Positions 41,096 to 51,002 are shown, numbered from the stretch's first letter. The stretch: 64,000 bases of DNA from Paenalcaligenes sp050487225 (GCF_050487225.1 NZ_JBKQGY010000001.1:930001-994000), one strand, 5' to 3'. Program-made: numbers and translations. Notes: generated by a model not told the origin, from the sequence alone.

Positions 41096-43360
41096 ATGCA
41101 GTTTCACTTCCCTATCGTCATCATTGACGAAGACTTCCGTTCTGAAAACACCTCTGGATTGGGCATACGTGCGCTCGCGCAGGCCATACAATCCGAGGGC
41201 TTTGATGCGTTGGGCGTCACCAGCTATCACGACCTTAGCCAGTTCGCCCAACAACAAAGTCGTGCCAGCACTTTCATTTTGTCCATCGATGATGAGGAGT
41301 TCACCGCTGACACGGAAACTTCGCCAGCGTTACACAACATCCGCACGTTTATCAGTGAAGTCAGACGCCGCAATGTGGACGTGCCTATTTACGTGTACGG
41401 GGAAACCAAAACCGCACGCCACATGCCCAATGACATCTTGCGCGAACTACAAGGCGTCATCCATATGTTTGAAGACACGCCAGAGTTCGTCGCTCGTCAT
41501 TTAATACGTGAGGCCAAAAACTACCTAAACGGTATCAAACCACCGTTTCTGAAAGCCTTGTTGGATTACGCCGAAGACGGTTCGTACTCGTGGCATTGTC
41601 CAGGGCACTCTGGTGGCGTGGCCTTTTTAAAAAGCCCAGTGGGCCAAGTGTTTCACCAATTTTTTGGTGAAAATATGCTGCGCGCTGACGTGTGTAACGC
41701 CGTGGAAGAATTGGGGCAGTTGCTGGACCACAATGGCGCTATTGGGGCCAGTGAGCGCAATGCCGCGCGAATCTTTAACGCCGATCACTGCTTCTTTGTC
41801 ACCAACGGCACTAGCACCAGCAACAAAATAGTGTGGCAGCATGCCGTCGCCCCCGGCGATGTCGTTGTAGTCGACAGAAACTGCCACAAATCACTGTTGC
41901 ACAGCATTGTGCTAACCGGTGCTATCCCGGTATTTTTGCGCCCTACGCGCAACCATTTGGGGCTGATAGGCCCCATCGCTAGAAGCGATTTCTCACCTGA
42001 GGCCATTAAAGCCAAAATAGCCGCCCACCCGCTACTAGCCGGTGTGGATACAACCCGCATTAAACCCCGTATTTTGGTGCTTACCCAGTCCACGTACGAT
42101 GGCATTATGTACGATACAGAGGTCATTAAATCTGCATTGGATGGTTATGTAGAAGCCTTGCACTTTGATGAGGCGTGGATCCCTCACGCGGCCTTTCATC
42201 CTTTTTACAGCACCTACCACGCCATGGGTAAAAAGCGCCCACGCCCACAACATTCGCTGGTGTACTCCACCCAATCCACCCACAAACTCTTAGCAGGCCT
42301 TAGCCAAGCTAGCCACATCTTGGTACAAGACTCAGGCACACCTCAATTCGATAAACACTTGTTTAACGAAGCCTATTTGATGCACACCTCTACCTCGCCC
42401 CAGTACGCCATTATTGCGAGCTGCGATGTGGCTGCTGCCATGATGGAGCCGCCCGGTGGTCAAACGCTGGTGGAAGAAAGTATTGTGGAAGCGCTGGATT
42501 TTCGTCGAGCAATGCGCCAAGTGGGCGAACAGTTTGCCGACGATGATTGGTGGTTTACGGTCTGGGGACCTGAACACCTAGACGATGAAGGCCTAGGCCG
42601 CACCGAAGACTGGATGCTGTACGGTGATGATCACAACGCCAGTTGGCATGGTTTTGGCCAACTTGCCGACGGTTTCAATCTGCTAGACCCCATCAAAGCA
42701 ACGATCGTTACCCCCGGCTTAAACCTAGACGGACGCTTTGATGCGACGGGCATCCCCGCCCCCATCGTGACCAAATTTCTGGCTGAGCACGGCGTCATCA
42801 TTGAAAAAACGGGCTTATACAGTTTCTTCATCATGTTCACCATTGGCATCACCAAAGGCCGTTGGAACTCATTAGTTACCGCCTTACAGCAGTTCAAGGA
42901 TGACTACGAACGCAACGTACCGGTGTGGCGCATTTTGCCCAGTTTTTGTAAGAAGTATCCGCGCTACGAAGAGATGGGGCTGCGCGACTTATGCGAGTAC
43001 GTACACCACATCTACGCTACGCATGATATTGCCCGCCTCACCACTGAAATGTACGTAGAGGAAGCCGAACCCGCCATGAAGCCTAGTGATGCGTATGCCC
43101 ATATCGCCACACATCGCACTGAGCGCGTAGAAATCGATCAGCTAGAAGGCCGCATCACGACCAGCTTAATTACTCCCTACCCACCCGGCATCCCATTACT
43201 GATTCCTGGCGAACGCTTTAACCGCACTATCGTGGACTACTTAAAATTCTCACGCGAACTGAACCGTGTCGCCCCCGGTTTTGGTACGGATATACACGGG
43301 TTTGTTGAGCTCAAGGACGCCGAAGGCAACCCTCGCTATTACGTGGATTGCGTGGCCTAA
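41096..43360 (+). CDS. Orn/Lys/Arg decarboxylase (PLP-dependent, large type)
   Basis: The 754-residue enzyme has the wing/CheY-like N-terminal domain (1-140), the PLP core with Schiff-base K397 in YSTQSTHKLLAGLSQAS and DEAWIPHAAFHPFY, and the C-terminal domain. This family (PF01276) decarboxylates arginine, lysine or ornithine to agmatine, cadaverine or putrescine for acid resistance or polyamine supply. Which substrate cannot be told with confidence. The sequence HCPGHSGG, GTSTSNKIVWQ and YDGIMYD are typical. The start is the ATG at 41096 with AGGA 7 nt upstream. The gene is alone on its strand, with no antiporter (CadB/PotE/AdiC) nearby, which argues for biosynthesis rather than acid stress. 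Confidence 0.93.
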   Translation: MQFHFPIVIIDEDFRSENTSGLGIRALAQAIQSEGFDALGVTSYHDLSQFAQQQSRASTFILSIDDEEFTADTETSPALHNIRTFISEVRRRNVDVPIYVYGETKTARHMPNDILRELQGVIHMFEDTPEFVARHLIREAKNYLNGIKPPFLKALLDYAEDGSYSWHCPGHSGGVAFLKSPVGQVFHQFFGENMLRADVCNAVEELGQLLDHNGAIGASERNAARIFNADHCFFVTNGTSTSNKIVWQHAVAPGDVVVVDRNCHKSLLHSIVLTGAIPVFLRPTRNHLGLIGPIARSDFSPEAIKAKIAAHPLLAGVDTTRIKPRILVLTQSTYDGIMYDTEVIKSALDGYVEALHFDEAWIPHAAFHPFYSTYHAMGKKRPRPQHSLVYSTQSTHKLLAGLSQASHILVQDSGTPQFDKHLFNEAYLMHTSTSPQYAIIASCDVAAAMMEPPGGQTLVEESIVEALDFRRAMRQVGEQFADDDWWFTVWGPEHLDDEGLGRTEDWMLYGDDHNASWHGFGQLADGFNLLDPIKATIVTPGLNLDGRFDATGIPAPIVTKFLAEHGVIIEKTGLYSFFIMFTIGITKGRWNSLVTALQQFKDDYERNVPVWRILPSFCKKYPRYEEMGLRDLCEYVHHIYATHDIARLTTEMYVEEAEPAMKPSDAYAHIATHRTERVEIDQLEGRITTSLITPYPPGIPLLIPGERFNRTIVDYLKFSRELNRVAPGFGTDIHGFVELKDAEGNPRYYVDCVA

Positions 43361-43370
43361 CTCGCAAAAA

Positions 43371-43398
43371 AATACCGCAGTTTTTACACTGCGGTATT
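43371..43398. terminator. Bidirectional terminator between decarboxylase and AhpD-like genes
   Basis: AATACCGCAG and CTGCGGTATT form a perfect 10-bp stem with an 8-nt loop. On the minus strand it is followed by TTTTTTG, making it a strong end for the AhpD-like gene; the plus strand lacks a T run. Confidence 0.8.
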
Positions 43399-43418
43399 GC
43401 CCTGCCTGCCCAATCGTT

Positions 43419-43964
43419 TTATGCGTTTTTACGCAGCTTCACCGCCGGAAAATCCACCGGCACATCAAACGCCACGTTGATGTAGTTCGTGAATAAGTTC
43501 AATGCCACGTGTGCCAGTATTTCTACAATCTGTTCATCACTAAACCCCGCATCACGCACCGCTTGCACATCCGCATCGGTCACCTGCCCTCTGTCATCCA
43601 CGACTTTCAGTACAAAACGCAGTGCTACGGCTGTTTTAGGCACAGCAGACTCACCCGCCTGAGCGGCAGCCAGTTCTGCATCTGACGCGCCTGCCTTACG
43701 CCCCAACATTGTATGGGCGGCCAAACAATACTCGCAGGCATTACGATCTGCGACAGCCACGGCAATCAACTCGCCCAACTTGGGATCAATAGTGCCATTG
43801 CTCAGTGCACCAAACGATCCCCACATGCTTTGCAAGGCGGCGGTAGAGTTAGCCACCGCTTTGAACATGGCGGGTGTAGCACCAAAAGCACCGTGAATTT
43901 GCTTCAGCATTAGTTGGCGATCACCAATTGCTGTGTTGGGATCTATTAGAGGAACTCTAGACAT
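43419..43964 (-). CDS. Carboxymuconolactone decarboxylase-family (AhpD-like) protein
   Basis: The 181-residue all-helical protein has the AhpD core (PF02627) with the redox pair C77 and C80 in ACEYCLAAH and His84, as needed for alkylhydroperoxidase-type activity. The sequence matches the peroxidase-related subgroup with the FGATPAMFKAVANS N-terminus. It probably reduces peroxides in the cytosol using a lipoyl or thioredoxin-like partner, or serves an unknown redox role. AAGGAG lies 8 nt before the ATG. It is a single-gene unit with its own terminator, convergent with the decarboxylase gene. Confidence 0.88.
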   Translation of the reverse strand: MSRVPLIDPNTAIGDRQLMLKQIHGAFGATPAMFKAVANSTAALQSMWGSFGALSNGTIDPKLGELIAVAVADRNACEYCLAAHTMLGRKAGASDAELAAAQAGESAVPKTAVALRFVLKVVDDRGQVTDADVQAVRDAGFSDEQIVEILAHVALNLFTNYINVAFDVPVDFPAVKLRKNA

Positions 43965-44047
43965 GATGGAACTCCTTAAGGGGATAAAACCTGCCGCACT
44001 CTGTGCGTACAGTACAAATCTATGCCGTTTGCGTTGGCGATAACTGC

Positions 44048-45151
44048 TTACGCCTCCAGCGCATTCAACACATGCTCTAGCACCTTCAGCAAATAGTTCA
44101 CCTGCTGATCTGTGCCAATGGAAATACGTAGATACTGCGCCACCCGCTCTTGTTTAAAGTGGCGCACTAAAATTCTGGCCTCGCGCAAACGGGCTGCTAA
44201 CATCACTGCACTGTGCTGTGGATGGCGCACAAACAAAAAGTTGGCGCTAGATGGTAGTACCTCAAACCCTAACTGCTTTAAGCCGTCAGCGAGCACCACA
44301 CGCGTCACCATCACTGCCAGACACGTTTGTTCAAAATACGCACGGTCCTCAAACGCTGCGATAGCACCTTGTTGCGCCAAACAGCCCAACGGAAACGAGT
44401 TAAAACTGTTTTTCACCTGGTTTAAGGCACGAATCAATGCAGGTTGCCCAATCGCCAACCCCACGCGTAAACCAGCGAGTGCGCGTGATTTAGACAATGT
44501 TTGCACAATCAACAAATTGGGGTACTGCTGCACCAAAGACATAGCCGACTGCCCACCAAAATCCACATAGGCTTCATCTACCAACACCACCCTAGTGGGG
44601 TGTAGCGAGAGCAAATACTCAATGGCGTCTAAAGACAAGCTCTCCCCCGTAGGGGCATTGGGGTTAGAAACCACAATGCCCGCTATAGGCTCGTTCGTGT
44701 TGGCGGCTGCGGTAAACGCCGACAAATCGATGCGTAACGACTCGCTCACTGGCACCAGCTCAGGCTCAATGCCAAACAAGCGGCAATACACGCTGTAGAA
44801 GCTGTAGGTCACATCAGGGATAAGCAGTTTCGCGTTATCGTGCTGGAAAAAAGCACAGAAAGCATGAGCTAACACCTCGTCTGAACCATTGCCTACAAAC
44901 ACCTGCTCCCGCGTCACGCCGTAATAGGCCGCGATGGTGTCACACAACTGATCAGATTCAGGGTCTGGATACAGCTTCAAACTGGTAGCAGCCACCTCAG
45001 CAATGCGCTCTACCACACGCGCAGACGGTGGATACGGGTTTTCGTTCGTGTTGAGTTTCACCAACCCATCCACCTTAGGCTGCTCACCCGGTTGGTACGG
45101 TTGAAGGTTTTGCACACGCGGGCTAATAAAGTCTTCGGTCACTACTGTCAT
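44048..45151 (-). CDS. hisC: Histidinol-phosphate aminotransferase
   Basis: The 367-residue PLP enzyme of aminotransferase class II transfers the amino group between glutamate and imidazole acetol phosphate in histidine synthesis. It shows LNTNENPYPPS, GNGSDEVLAHAFCAF, SNPNAPTGE, VLVDEAYVDFGG and the PLP lysine in TLSKSRALAGLRVGLAIG. The start at 45151 (MTVVTEDFIS) is preferred; an ATG 33 nt upstream would extend into the divergent psd promoter. The gene is not within a his operon here. Related aminotransferases can act on aromatic amino acids, but the sequence fits HisC. It is divergent from psd with 85 bp between the starts. Confidence 0.88.
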   Translation of the reverse strand: MTVVTEDFISPRVQNLQPYQPGEQPKVDGLVKLNTNENPYPPSARVVERIAEVAATSLKLYPDPESDQLCDTIAAYYGVTREQVFVGNGSDEVLAHAFCAFFQHDNAKLLIPDVTYSFYSVYCRLFGIEPELVPVSESLRIDLSAFTAAANTNEPIAGIVVSNPNAPTGESLSLDAIEYLLSLHPTRVVLVDEAYVDFGGQSAMSLVQQYPNLLIVQTLSKSRALAGLRVGLAIGQPALIRALNQVKNSFNSFPLGCLAQQGAIAAFEDRAYFEQTCLAVMVTRVVLADGLKQLGFEVLPSSANFLFVRHPQHSAVMLAARLREARILVRHFKQERVAQYLRISIGTDQQVNYLLKVLEHVLNALEA

Positions 45152-45236
45152 GCTGGCACACCCACTCAAATTGTCATGTGACAATATAAATTATTGTACT
45201 GGTACAATAAAACAATACCACAACTTAGGTGTGACT

Positions 45237-46151
45237 ATGACCATCACGACTTTCCTACAACACCTGGCGCCGCTGCGCTTACTCACCAGAGGCGCTGGCG
45301 TCGTGGCACAAAGCCGCATCCCTGTTATTGCACAGCCGTTGATACGCCGCTTCATTCGTCAACACGGCATAGACCTAAGCGAAGCAGTACGCTGCCATCC
45401 TAGTGACTATGAAAGTTTTAATGATTTTTTTACTAGAGGTTTGCTACCTAGTGCTCGCCCTATTGCCGACACAGAATGGGTCAGCCCGGCAGACGGTGTC
45501 ATTAGTCAGCGAGGAGAAATTGCGGCTGGGCAACTGATTCAAGCCAAACAACAGGCCTACAGTATCAACGGGTTGTTAGGCGACACCGCTTTGGCCCACT
45601 ATTTGGAAGGTGGGTGCTTTACGACGGTGTACTTAAGCCCACGCGACTACCACCGTGTACACATGCCATGCGCAGGCCGTTTGCTGGGTATGCGTTACAT
45701 ACCGGGCACACTTTTTTCCGTCAGGCCAGCTATCGTGAACGCCATGGATGGGCTGCTTGCACGTAATGAGAGGTTGGTGTGTTGGTTTCATCATCCCCAG
45801 TGCGGAATCTTTGCCATGGTGCTAGTAGGCGCAGCCATTGTTGGCAGCATCCATACCGTGTGGCATGGTGCAGTTAACGCCACTAACCGTCGCACCATAC
45901 ACGAATGGCGCTATGCAGAACAGAACCACGCAGTACGTTTTGCTAAAGGCGAAGAGATGGGACACTTCCAATTAGGTTCTACTGTTATTGTGTTGCTACC
46001 CCAAACGGCGGTGAAGTGGCATCCAGAATGGCGTGTAGAAAGCGCCGTCAAACAGGGGCAGGCAATGATTGCCAACCCGCCCCCATTGCCTTATACAAGG
46101 CAATCGCTCCTTGAACTTCAGCAAGCTTACTCAACGCCAACGCGTCCTTAG
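45237..46151 (+). CDS. psd: Phosphatidylserine decarboxylase proenzyme
   Basis: The 304-residue membrane-associated proenzyme makes phosphatidylethanolamine from phosphatidylserine. It has the family blocks SPADGVISQ, GGCFTTVYLSPRDYHRVHMPC and the self-cleavage motif L246-G-S248-T249, where Ser248 becomes the pyruvoyl cofactor of the alpha chain. The start is the ATG at 45237 with AGGTG 6 nt upstream; an earlier ATG at 45150 lies within the hisC start and is unlikely. The 3-prime end overlaps the convergent outer-membrane factor gene by 104 bp, which is unusual for two conserved genes. No pssA gene is near. Confidence 0.9.
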   Translation: MTITTFLQHLAPLRLLTRGAGVVAQSRIPVIAQPLIRRFIRQHGIDLSEAVRCHPSDYESFNDFFTRGLLPSARPIADTEWVSPADGVISQRGEIAAGQLIQAKQQAYSINGLLGDTALAHYLEGGCFTTVYLSPRDYHRVHMPCAGRLLGMRYIPGTLFSVRPAIVNAMDGLLARNERLVCWFHHPQCGIFAMVLVGAAIVGSIHTVWHGAVNATNRRTIHEWRYAEQNHAVRFAKGEEMGHFQLGSTVIVLLPQTAVKWHPEWRVESAVKQGQAMIANPPPLPYTRQSLLELQQAYSTPTRP

Positions 46152-47496
46152 CCTGATTGGAAGAACGCTGCGCCAGCAGTACAGGTACATAGCCCGTAAT
46201 ACCTGCACGATATAACTGCGTGACATGCTCCAGCGATAGATGACTATCTTCCACTGCTGCACTCAACGACTGCTGACGTTGACGTTCACTGTACAAGGTA
46301 GTTAAGGCGTCTTCTACATCCCGCAACGCCCACCGTATATCGCGCTCATAGTTCAATTTCGCTGCCTCGGCATTAGCTTGTGCGGCCGTCACCCCCGCAG
46401 CGGCGCTCCCCCCGTCGAACAGCACCTGATCAGCTTGCATACGCGCCAGCCACGCTAGGCTTTCACCACTAAACAAATTATGGATGACGCTCGCCGTAGA
46501 ACCTATACCAAGAGGAATCGTAAAGTGCGGCAAACCTACTGCTTGCGCCACCCCAATTTGAGCTGTAGCTGCCGCTAAACGTCGCTCACCCGCACGCAAA
46601 TCAGGGCGATTAATCAACACCTCGGATGGCAACGACATAGGCAAACGCGGTGCCACCAACAATGTAGGCGCTGGCTCTACCAACACCGTTTGCCAATCAC
46701 TTGGGAAACCGCCAGCCAATACACCAATGGTGTGGCTTAATTTTGCAATGGTTGCTTCTAATGCGGGGGGCTGTGCCTGTGCTAGCTCACGTTCAGCCTT
46801 GGCTTGCCGCCATTCTGCTGACGACCCTAAACCACTATTCAACGACTGCAAGGCCAGTTTTTCACTTTCTTGCAGAGTCCTAATGTTGTCGTGTGCAATG
46901 CCTAGGCGTGCTTGGGTAGTCCTAAGCTCGGCATAACTGCTCACTAGCTCTGCAATTAAGCTCACCTGTAAGGCATACAGATCGTTAGTCAGCGCCTCAA
47001 CCTCAGCATCCGCGGACTCCACCGCACGTTTTTTACCGCCAAAGATATCCAATTCCCAACTGGCATCAAAGCCAGCATGCCACGACCGTGCGCCACCACC
47101 GGACTGCATGTTGACGGACCTACTACCAAACTTGGCTTCGCCGATGCCCCCTACCGAGATCGTAGGTAACAGCCCCGCTGCTATCTGCATGCGCTCCGCG
47201 CGTGCCTGCTGCAGTCTTGCCAAGGCTATCTCCACATCTTGGTTATGAGAAATAGCCTGATCCACCAGTTGATTTAACGTAGCGTCATTAAAGCTTTGCC
47301 ACCATGCTCGTAGACGATCTTGATCCGCCTGTAGGACTAGCTCGCTACGAGCCTCCATCCATTTCTCTGGAAGCTGAATCTCTGGTGCACGATAGTCTGG
47401 CCCTACGGTAGAGCATCCACTTAGCGCGACCAAACATGCCACCATTATTGCCGTGCGCCTCACCGCCACGCTCTGACCACCTAGATACTTACGCAT
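46048..47496 (-). CDS. Outer-membrane efflux lipoprotein (NodT/OprM family)
   Basis: The 482-residue precursor has a lipoprotein signal (IMVACLVALSGCS, acylated Cys28) and the two TolC-like repeats of the outer-membrane factor family (PF02321). The NodT-type motif VGPDYRAPEIQLPEKW follows the lipobox, and GLPHFTIPLGIG, RRPDLRAGERRLAAA-like NRPDLRAGERRLAAATAQIG and the C-terminal coil VQGAIALYKAMGAGW are typical. It forms the trimeric exit duct for the tripartite pump encoded upstream. The start is the ATG at 47496, 11 nt past the HlyD stop; a longer frame to 47532 overlaps that gene. The last 104 bp overlap psd on the other strand. Confidence 0.9.
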   Translation of the reverse strand: MRKYLGGQSVAVRRTAIMVACLVALSGCSTVGPDYRAPEIQLPEKWMEARSELVLQADQDRLRAWWQSFNDATLNQLVDQAISHNQDVEIALARLQQARAERMQIAAGLLPTISVGGIGEAKFGSRSVNMQSGGGARSWHAGFDASWELDIFGGKKRAVESADAEVEALTNDLYALQVSLIAELVSSYAELRTTQARLGIAHDNIRTLQESEKLALQSLNSGLGSSAEWRQAKAERELAQAQPPALEATIAKLSHTIGVLAGGFPSDWQTVLVEPAPTLLVAPRLPMSLPSEVLINRPDLRAGERRLAAATAQIGVAQAVGLPHFTIPLGIGSTASVIHNLFSGESLAWLARMQADQVLFDGGSAAAGVTAAQANAEAAKLNYERDIRWALRDVEDALTTLYSERQRQQSLSAAVEDSHLSLEHVTQLYRAGITGYVPVLLAQRSSNQAKDALALSKLAEVQGAIALYKAMGAGWQSLPAPV

Positions 47497-47506
47497 CGCT
47501 TCGCTC

Positions 47507-48436
47507 TCACATCCAACCCTGCAATAAGGCACTTAATCGCCCTTGCTTACTGGTATCTACCCCCTCCTCTGCTACCGCTATGCTGCCCGTCATACCAGCA
47601 GCAAGCAGCACGCTTTCAGGGACATGATCAAACTCCACCCGAACAGGAATGCGCTGCGCCAACCGCACCCAGCTAAAACTAGGTTCTACACTGGGTAGAC
47701 CTTGTGCATCACTGTGCTGATTACTATCGGCAATCCCACGCCCTATGCTGACCACATGCCCAAGTAGCTCGCCCTCAACGCCCATGAGCCGTATCTGTGC
47801 CGTCGCCCCTACCGCGATATTAGGCAATTTCGTTTCTTCAAAATACCCGGTCATCCAGAAACTATTGGCATCCACCACTGCCATGCTTGGCTGCCCTGCC
47901 ACCACGTAGTCGCCTTGGTTTAAACGCAAGCGAGTCACATAACCGTCTACTGGCGCACGTAAGGTTGCTCGGTCTAGGTTTAACTTCGCTGTCTCTAACA
48001 CTACCTGCAACCGTTGTTGTTCTGCTTGCGCTATCGCCACTGCTTGTTTGGAGCGCTGCACTTCCTCTCTGGACACCAAACCATCCATACCTTGACGGCG
48101 CTTGGCATCATCCATCTTCTGCTGCAATGCTAGGGTTGCGCCCGCCAGATGCGCTTCTGCCTCAGCGACGGCCAACTCAAAACGTGCCGGATCAATGCGG
48201 TACAACACATCGCCGTGTTTCACATACTGATCATCTGCCACGGGTACCTCAACCACCGTGCCAGACACCTCGGGAGCAATACGCACCACTTGCGCACTTA
48301 CCCTGCCATCGCGCGTCCACGGTGCCAACACATAGGCTTGCCACAGCGCCATCACCAACCACACGGCTACCGCCACCACACTCAACGTGAGCAACACCTT
48401 GCCCACGGGTTTCAATAAAGACATTGCATTAGACAT
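47507..48436 (-). CDS. HlyD-family membrane fusion protein (AaeA/EmrA-like)
   Basis: The 309-residue protein has an N-terminal membrane anchor (KVLLTLSVVAVAVWLVMALW), a lipoyl-like half-motif (VAPEVSGTVVEVPVADDQYVKHGDVLYRID), a short helical hairpin and beta-barrel region (RAPVDGYVTRLRLNQGDYVVAGQPSMAVVD). This is the layout of AaeA, the periplasmic adaptor for FUSC-type aromatic acid exporters. It overlaps the DUF1656 gene by 8 bp; a second ATG at 48424 is possible. It links the FUSC inner-membrane protein to the outer-membrane lipoprotein of the same operon. Confidence 0.9.
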   Translation of the reverse strand: MSNAMSLLKPVGKVLLTLSVVAVAVWLVMALWQAYVLAPWTRDGRVSAQVVRIAPEVSGTVVEVPVADDQYVKHGDVLYRIDPARFELAVAEAEAHLAGATLALQQKMDDAKRRQGMDGLVSREEVQRSKQAVAIAQAEQQRLQVVLETAKLNLDRATLRAPVDGYVTRLRLNQGDYVVAGQPSMAVVDANSFWMTGYFEETKLPNIAVGATAQIRLMGVEGELLGHVVSIGRGIADSNQHSDAQGLPSVEPSFSWVRLAQRIPVRVEFDHVPESVLLAAGMTGSIAVAEEGVDTSKQGRLSALLQGWM

Positions 48437-48623
48437 AGAGAATCAACAGAGACACTACACAAAGAGAAATCGCAAACTCAAACAATGCGGGATGCCACAC
48501 ACAACGCAACACGCCCGTACGTACCAACACTGCTCTCACCCCCAAAAAAATAGCTAAGGCGATGCCGGCATACACAAAAAACGGCGGGAAGTAGATTCCC
48601 AATACCGCTACCTCACTAAGCAT
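48429..48623 (-). CDS. DUF1656 small membrane protein (AaeX-like)
   Basis: A 64-residue protein with two hydrophobic helices (LGIYFPPFFVYAGIALAIFLGVRAVL and LFEFAISLCVVSLLILYV). The sequence matches DUF1656/AaeX, which regularly accompanies FUSC and HlyD genes of aromatic acid exporters; its exact role is unknown. AAGGA lies 9 nt before the ATG. It is 168 bp downstream of the FUSC gene and overlaps the HlyD gene by 8 bp, so it is part of the efflux operon. Confidence 0.85.
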   Translation of the reverse strand: MLSEVAVLGIYFPPFFVYAGIALAIFLGVRAVLVRTGVLRCVWHPALFEFAISLCVVSLLILYV

Positions 48624-48791
48624 TCACGTGGTCCTTGGTTTCAATACAGAATACAAATCACTATAAATTTCTCGACACATGCAGAACAGTGCATTTATCC
48701 AATGCTATGCATGCAGCAAACGCAACCATATTGCTAGGTGCAACGCATAGCCTCAGAACGCCTCAGCCTCTACTGACTCAACGAGGATAAA

Positions 48792-50882
48792 CTAGGCTTC
48801 CAATAGCTCCGCAAGATCCAACAACGCCGCGATACCTCGTTGCTGTTCTACGTTCTGTTCTGCTGTCACTATCACGACACGCTGCAAACAATATGCTGCT
48901 CGACGCGCATGCCTTGCTGCTAAGCGTGGCTCATCAGCGCGATGCGCCATTCTTTTCAGAGCGGTTTTTATGATGGGCGAAATGGGAGAATCAGTAGCGG
49001 CATGTTGCAACCAACGGCGCAGGCGAAACCACTCACGCCCCTTATGCAAGCCTGTTAGCGCTTCCGCTATCGCTTGATCCATTAACTCTGGTTGGGTTTT
49101 CAGCATGGCACCTAGCTGGGCAATACGGTGCTGCTGCCGCATTTGCCACAAGGCACCATTCGCCACTTTGCCCTTTAACACTGCCGTACTTTCAGTACGA
49201 ATACGTGTACGCAACCGCGCTGCATCTCTCGCGACGTTTCTAGGAAATAACAGCTTGAAACCCAACAACGTAAATAAGGTAGCCAGCACCCACGCTAATG
49301 ACCAGTTCAAGAACAAATCCAAGTGGTAATGCATGGGGTTTTCTACGGCGGCTAAGGTGTTAAAACCCACTAAGTACGCCAACCCCGCCAACCCATACTT
49401 GGGCAGACTCGTGGCATAAATACCAGGTAACCAAAATAGGGCCAACACCACCAGCAAAAGGGGTAAGCCATTAACATGCGGCAAGACCACAAACGAGCAT
49501 AAAAAAGCCATAGGCACAGCCACCACTGTACCTTTCACAAACTCCACGGCACCTGCAGCGGGGTTGCCGGCTGTGGCCAATAATGCGCAATACGGTGCTA
49601 AGACCAACAACATCATGTCGCCATGCGGCCAACCGGTAATAAACCAAAACGCCCCCGCCAACACCAAGGTCAACATGGCACGCAAACCATTTTGTACCGC
49701 TGCCGTTGTATCGCGGTGAAAACGTACCGCTACCATGCGAGGATGCGACTGGCTGCGCGGTTGATGCAGCGCCGCCATACCCTCTAGCGCGAGCACATAA
49801 TCATCCAATTGCTCAATCAGACGTTCACCGTTAATCCGCACGTTAACGGCCTCGTTGCCATCAACAAAATTGCTTTGTTCTAGCAATGCCAATAACTGTT
49901 CACGCCCCTGTTTCAATAGCTGTAGCGCTGGCTCTACGCCTTGCGGGCCTTGTGCCAACAAACGTGCTGCCTGACTCCACACATTTTCTATCACGGACTG
50001 CACGCTACGCCATGCCAGAGTGCCAGCACTATGCTTGTGTAACGTTGGTACGCCCCCAACCAGCGCAGCAAACAACGACACCATTGCCTGACGCACCTTA
50101 TGCGCACGCTGTGCAAGCTCGGCTGACTCGGCTTTGCCCAACGCCAACAAGTCGTCTACACCATAGACCTCTGAGATCAAGGCACGCCGCTTGGCGGGCA
50201 CACGTTCTGGTGCCGCCCCCTCGTGGGCGGATGCTACCTGATGCTGAGATGCTAAGGACTCAGCCACATCACTGGCTAACCGTCGCAGTACGCCTTCTAA
50301 ACGTTGATGAATACCGCGCTGACTGCATAGCGCAGATACTAGCCCCAGGCACGCCACCCCTAACAACACGGTGGAACCTCGCCCCACCACATGATCAAAG
50401 GTAAGATGCGGATGCTGCATCGCCCCAAACGTGGCTAATCCAACGGTATAGCCGGCCACCACCGAACCTGAGGCGCGAAAATGGCGCAGTAACGTCATAC
50501 CCGCGACGCTGACTCCCAGCCATAGCCCAAAACCCAGCAAAAACAACCACGGCATCTGCGCAAAAGCCCCCATAAGCAAGATAGCGACCACCATGCCCAC
50601 TACTGTGCCCAGCACCCGCCAAACGCCTTTGCCTATCACAGCACCTTGTATGGGGTTAATCACCAGTAATACCGTGGATGCCGCCGAGTACGGCATCTCC
50701 AAATCCAGCCAATACGCGACCACCAGCGCTAAGCTTGCCGCCAGAATAGAACGCAGAATGTAGGTGGCTCTGGGGGAGGTAAAACTCACCCCATTCAGCA
50801 CACCAAAGAAAGCGGTGATGAACTTAGCCACTTGAGACACAAGCCATGCGCCTAAGGATGCCGGTGCTGCTGCAAAACGCAC
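48792..50882 (-). CDS. FUSC family efflux protein (AaeB-like)
   Basis: The 696-residue inner-membrane protein has the duplicated layout of the FUSC/aromatic acid exporter family: two sets of about five segments (26-180 and about 395-545) each followed by a cytoplasmic helical region. YILRSILAASLALVVAYWLDLEMPYSAASTVLLVINPIQGAVIGKGVWRVLGTVVG is the first FUSC signature. With AaeA-like and OMF partners it exports hydroxylated aromatic acids or related toxic acids. The start is a GTG (MRFAAAPASLG) with AAGG 8 nt upstream. It follows the LysR gene by 120 bp on the same strand. Confidence 0.9.
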   Translation of the reverse strand: MRFAAAPASLGAWLVSQVAKFITAFFGVLNGVSFTSPRATYILRSILAASLALVVAYWLDLEMPYSAASTVLLVINPIQGAVIGKGVWRVLGTVVGMVVAILLMGAFAQMPWLFLLGFGLWLGVSVAGMTLLRHFRASGSVVAGYTVGLATFGAMQHPHLTFDHVVGRGSTVLLGVACLGLVSALCSQRGIHQRLEGVLRRLASDVAESLASQHQVASAHEGAAPERVPAKRRALISEVYGVDDLLALGKAESAELAQRAHKVRQAMVSLFAALVGGVPTLHKHSAGTLAWRSVQSVIENVWSQAARLLAQGPQGVEPALQLLKQGREQLLALLEQSNFVDGNEAVNVRINGERLIEQLDDYVLALEGMAALHQPRSQSHPRMVAVRFHRDTTAAVQNGLRAMLTLVLAGAFWFITGWPHGDMMLLVLAPYCALLATAGNPAAGAVEFVKGTVVAVPMAFLCSFVVLPHVNGLPLLLVVLALFWLPGIYATSLPKYGLAGLAYLVGFNTLAAVENPMHYHLDLFLNWSLAWVLATLFTLLGFKLLFPRNVARDAARLRTRIRTESTAVLKGKVANGALWQMRQQHRIAQLGAMLKTQPELMDQAIAEALTGLHKGREWFRLRRWLQHAATDSPISPIIKTALKRMAHRADEPRLAARHARRAAYCLQRVVIVTAEQNVEQQRGIAALLDLAELLEA

Positions 50883-51002
50883 GGTAAAACCTTTATAACG
50901 TGAAGATCTGCTTCACTATAGGTTTGCAGCCATGACTCAGAAAAGTGACTTTAGTTGAATACTGAAGTGCGTAGTACGCACGTATCAAGACACCACGTAT
51001 TC

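Noticed and set aside
49886..50404. Plus-strand frame of 172 codons opposite the FUSC gene
   Set aside because: Antisense to a conserved gene, and its composition (His, Pro, Arg-rich) is typical of a non-coding complement.
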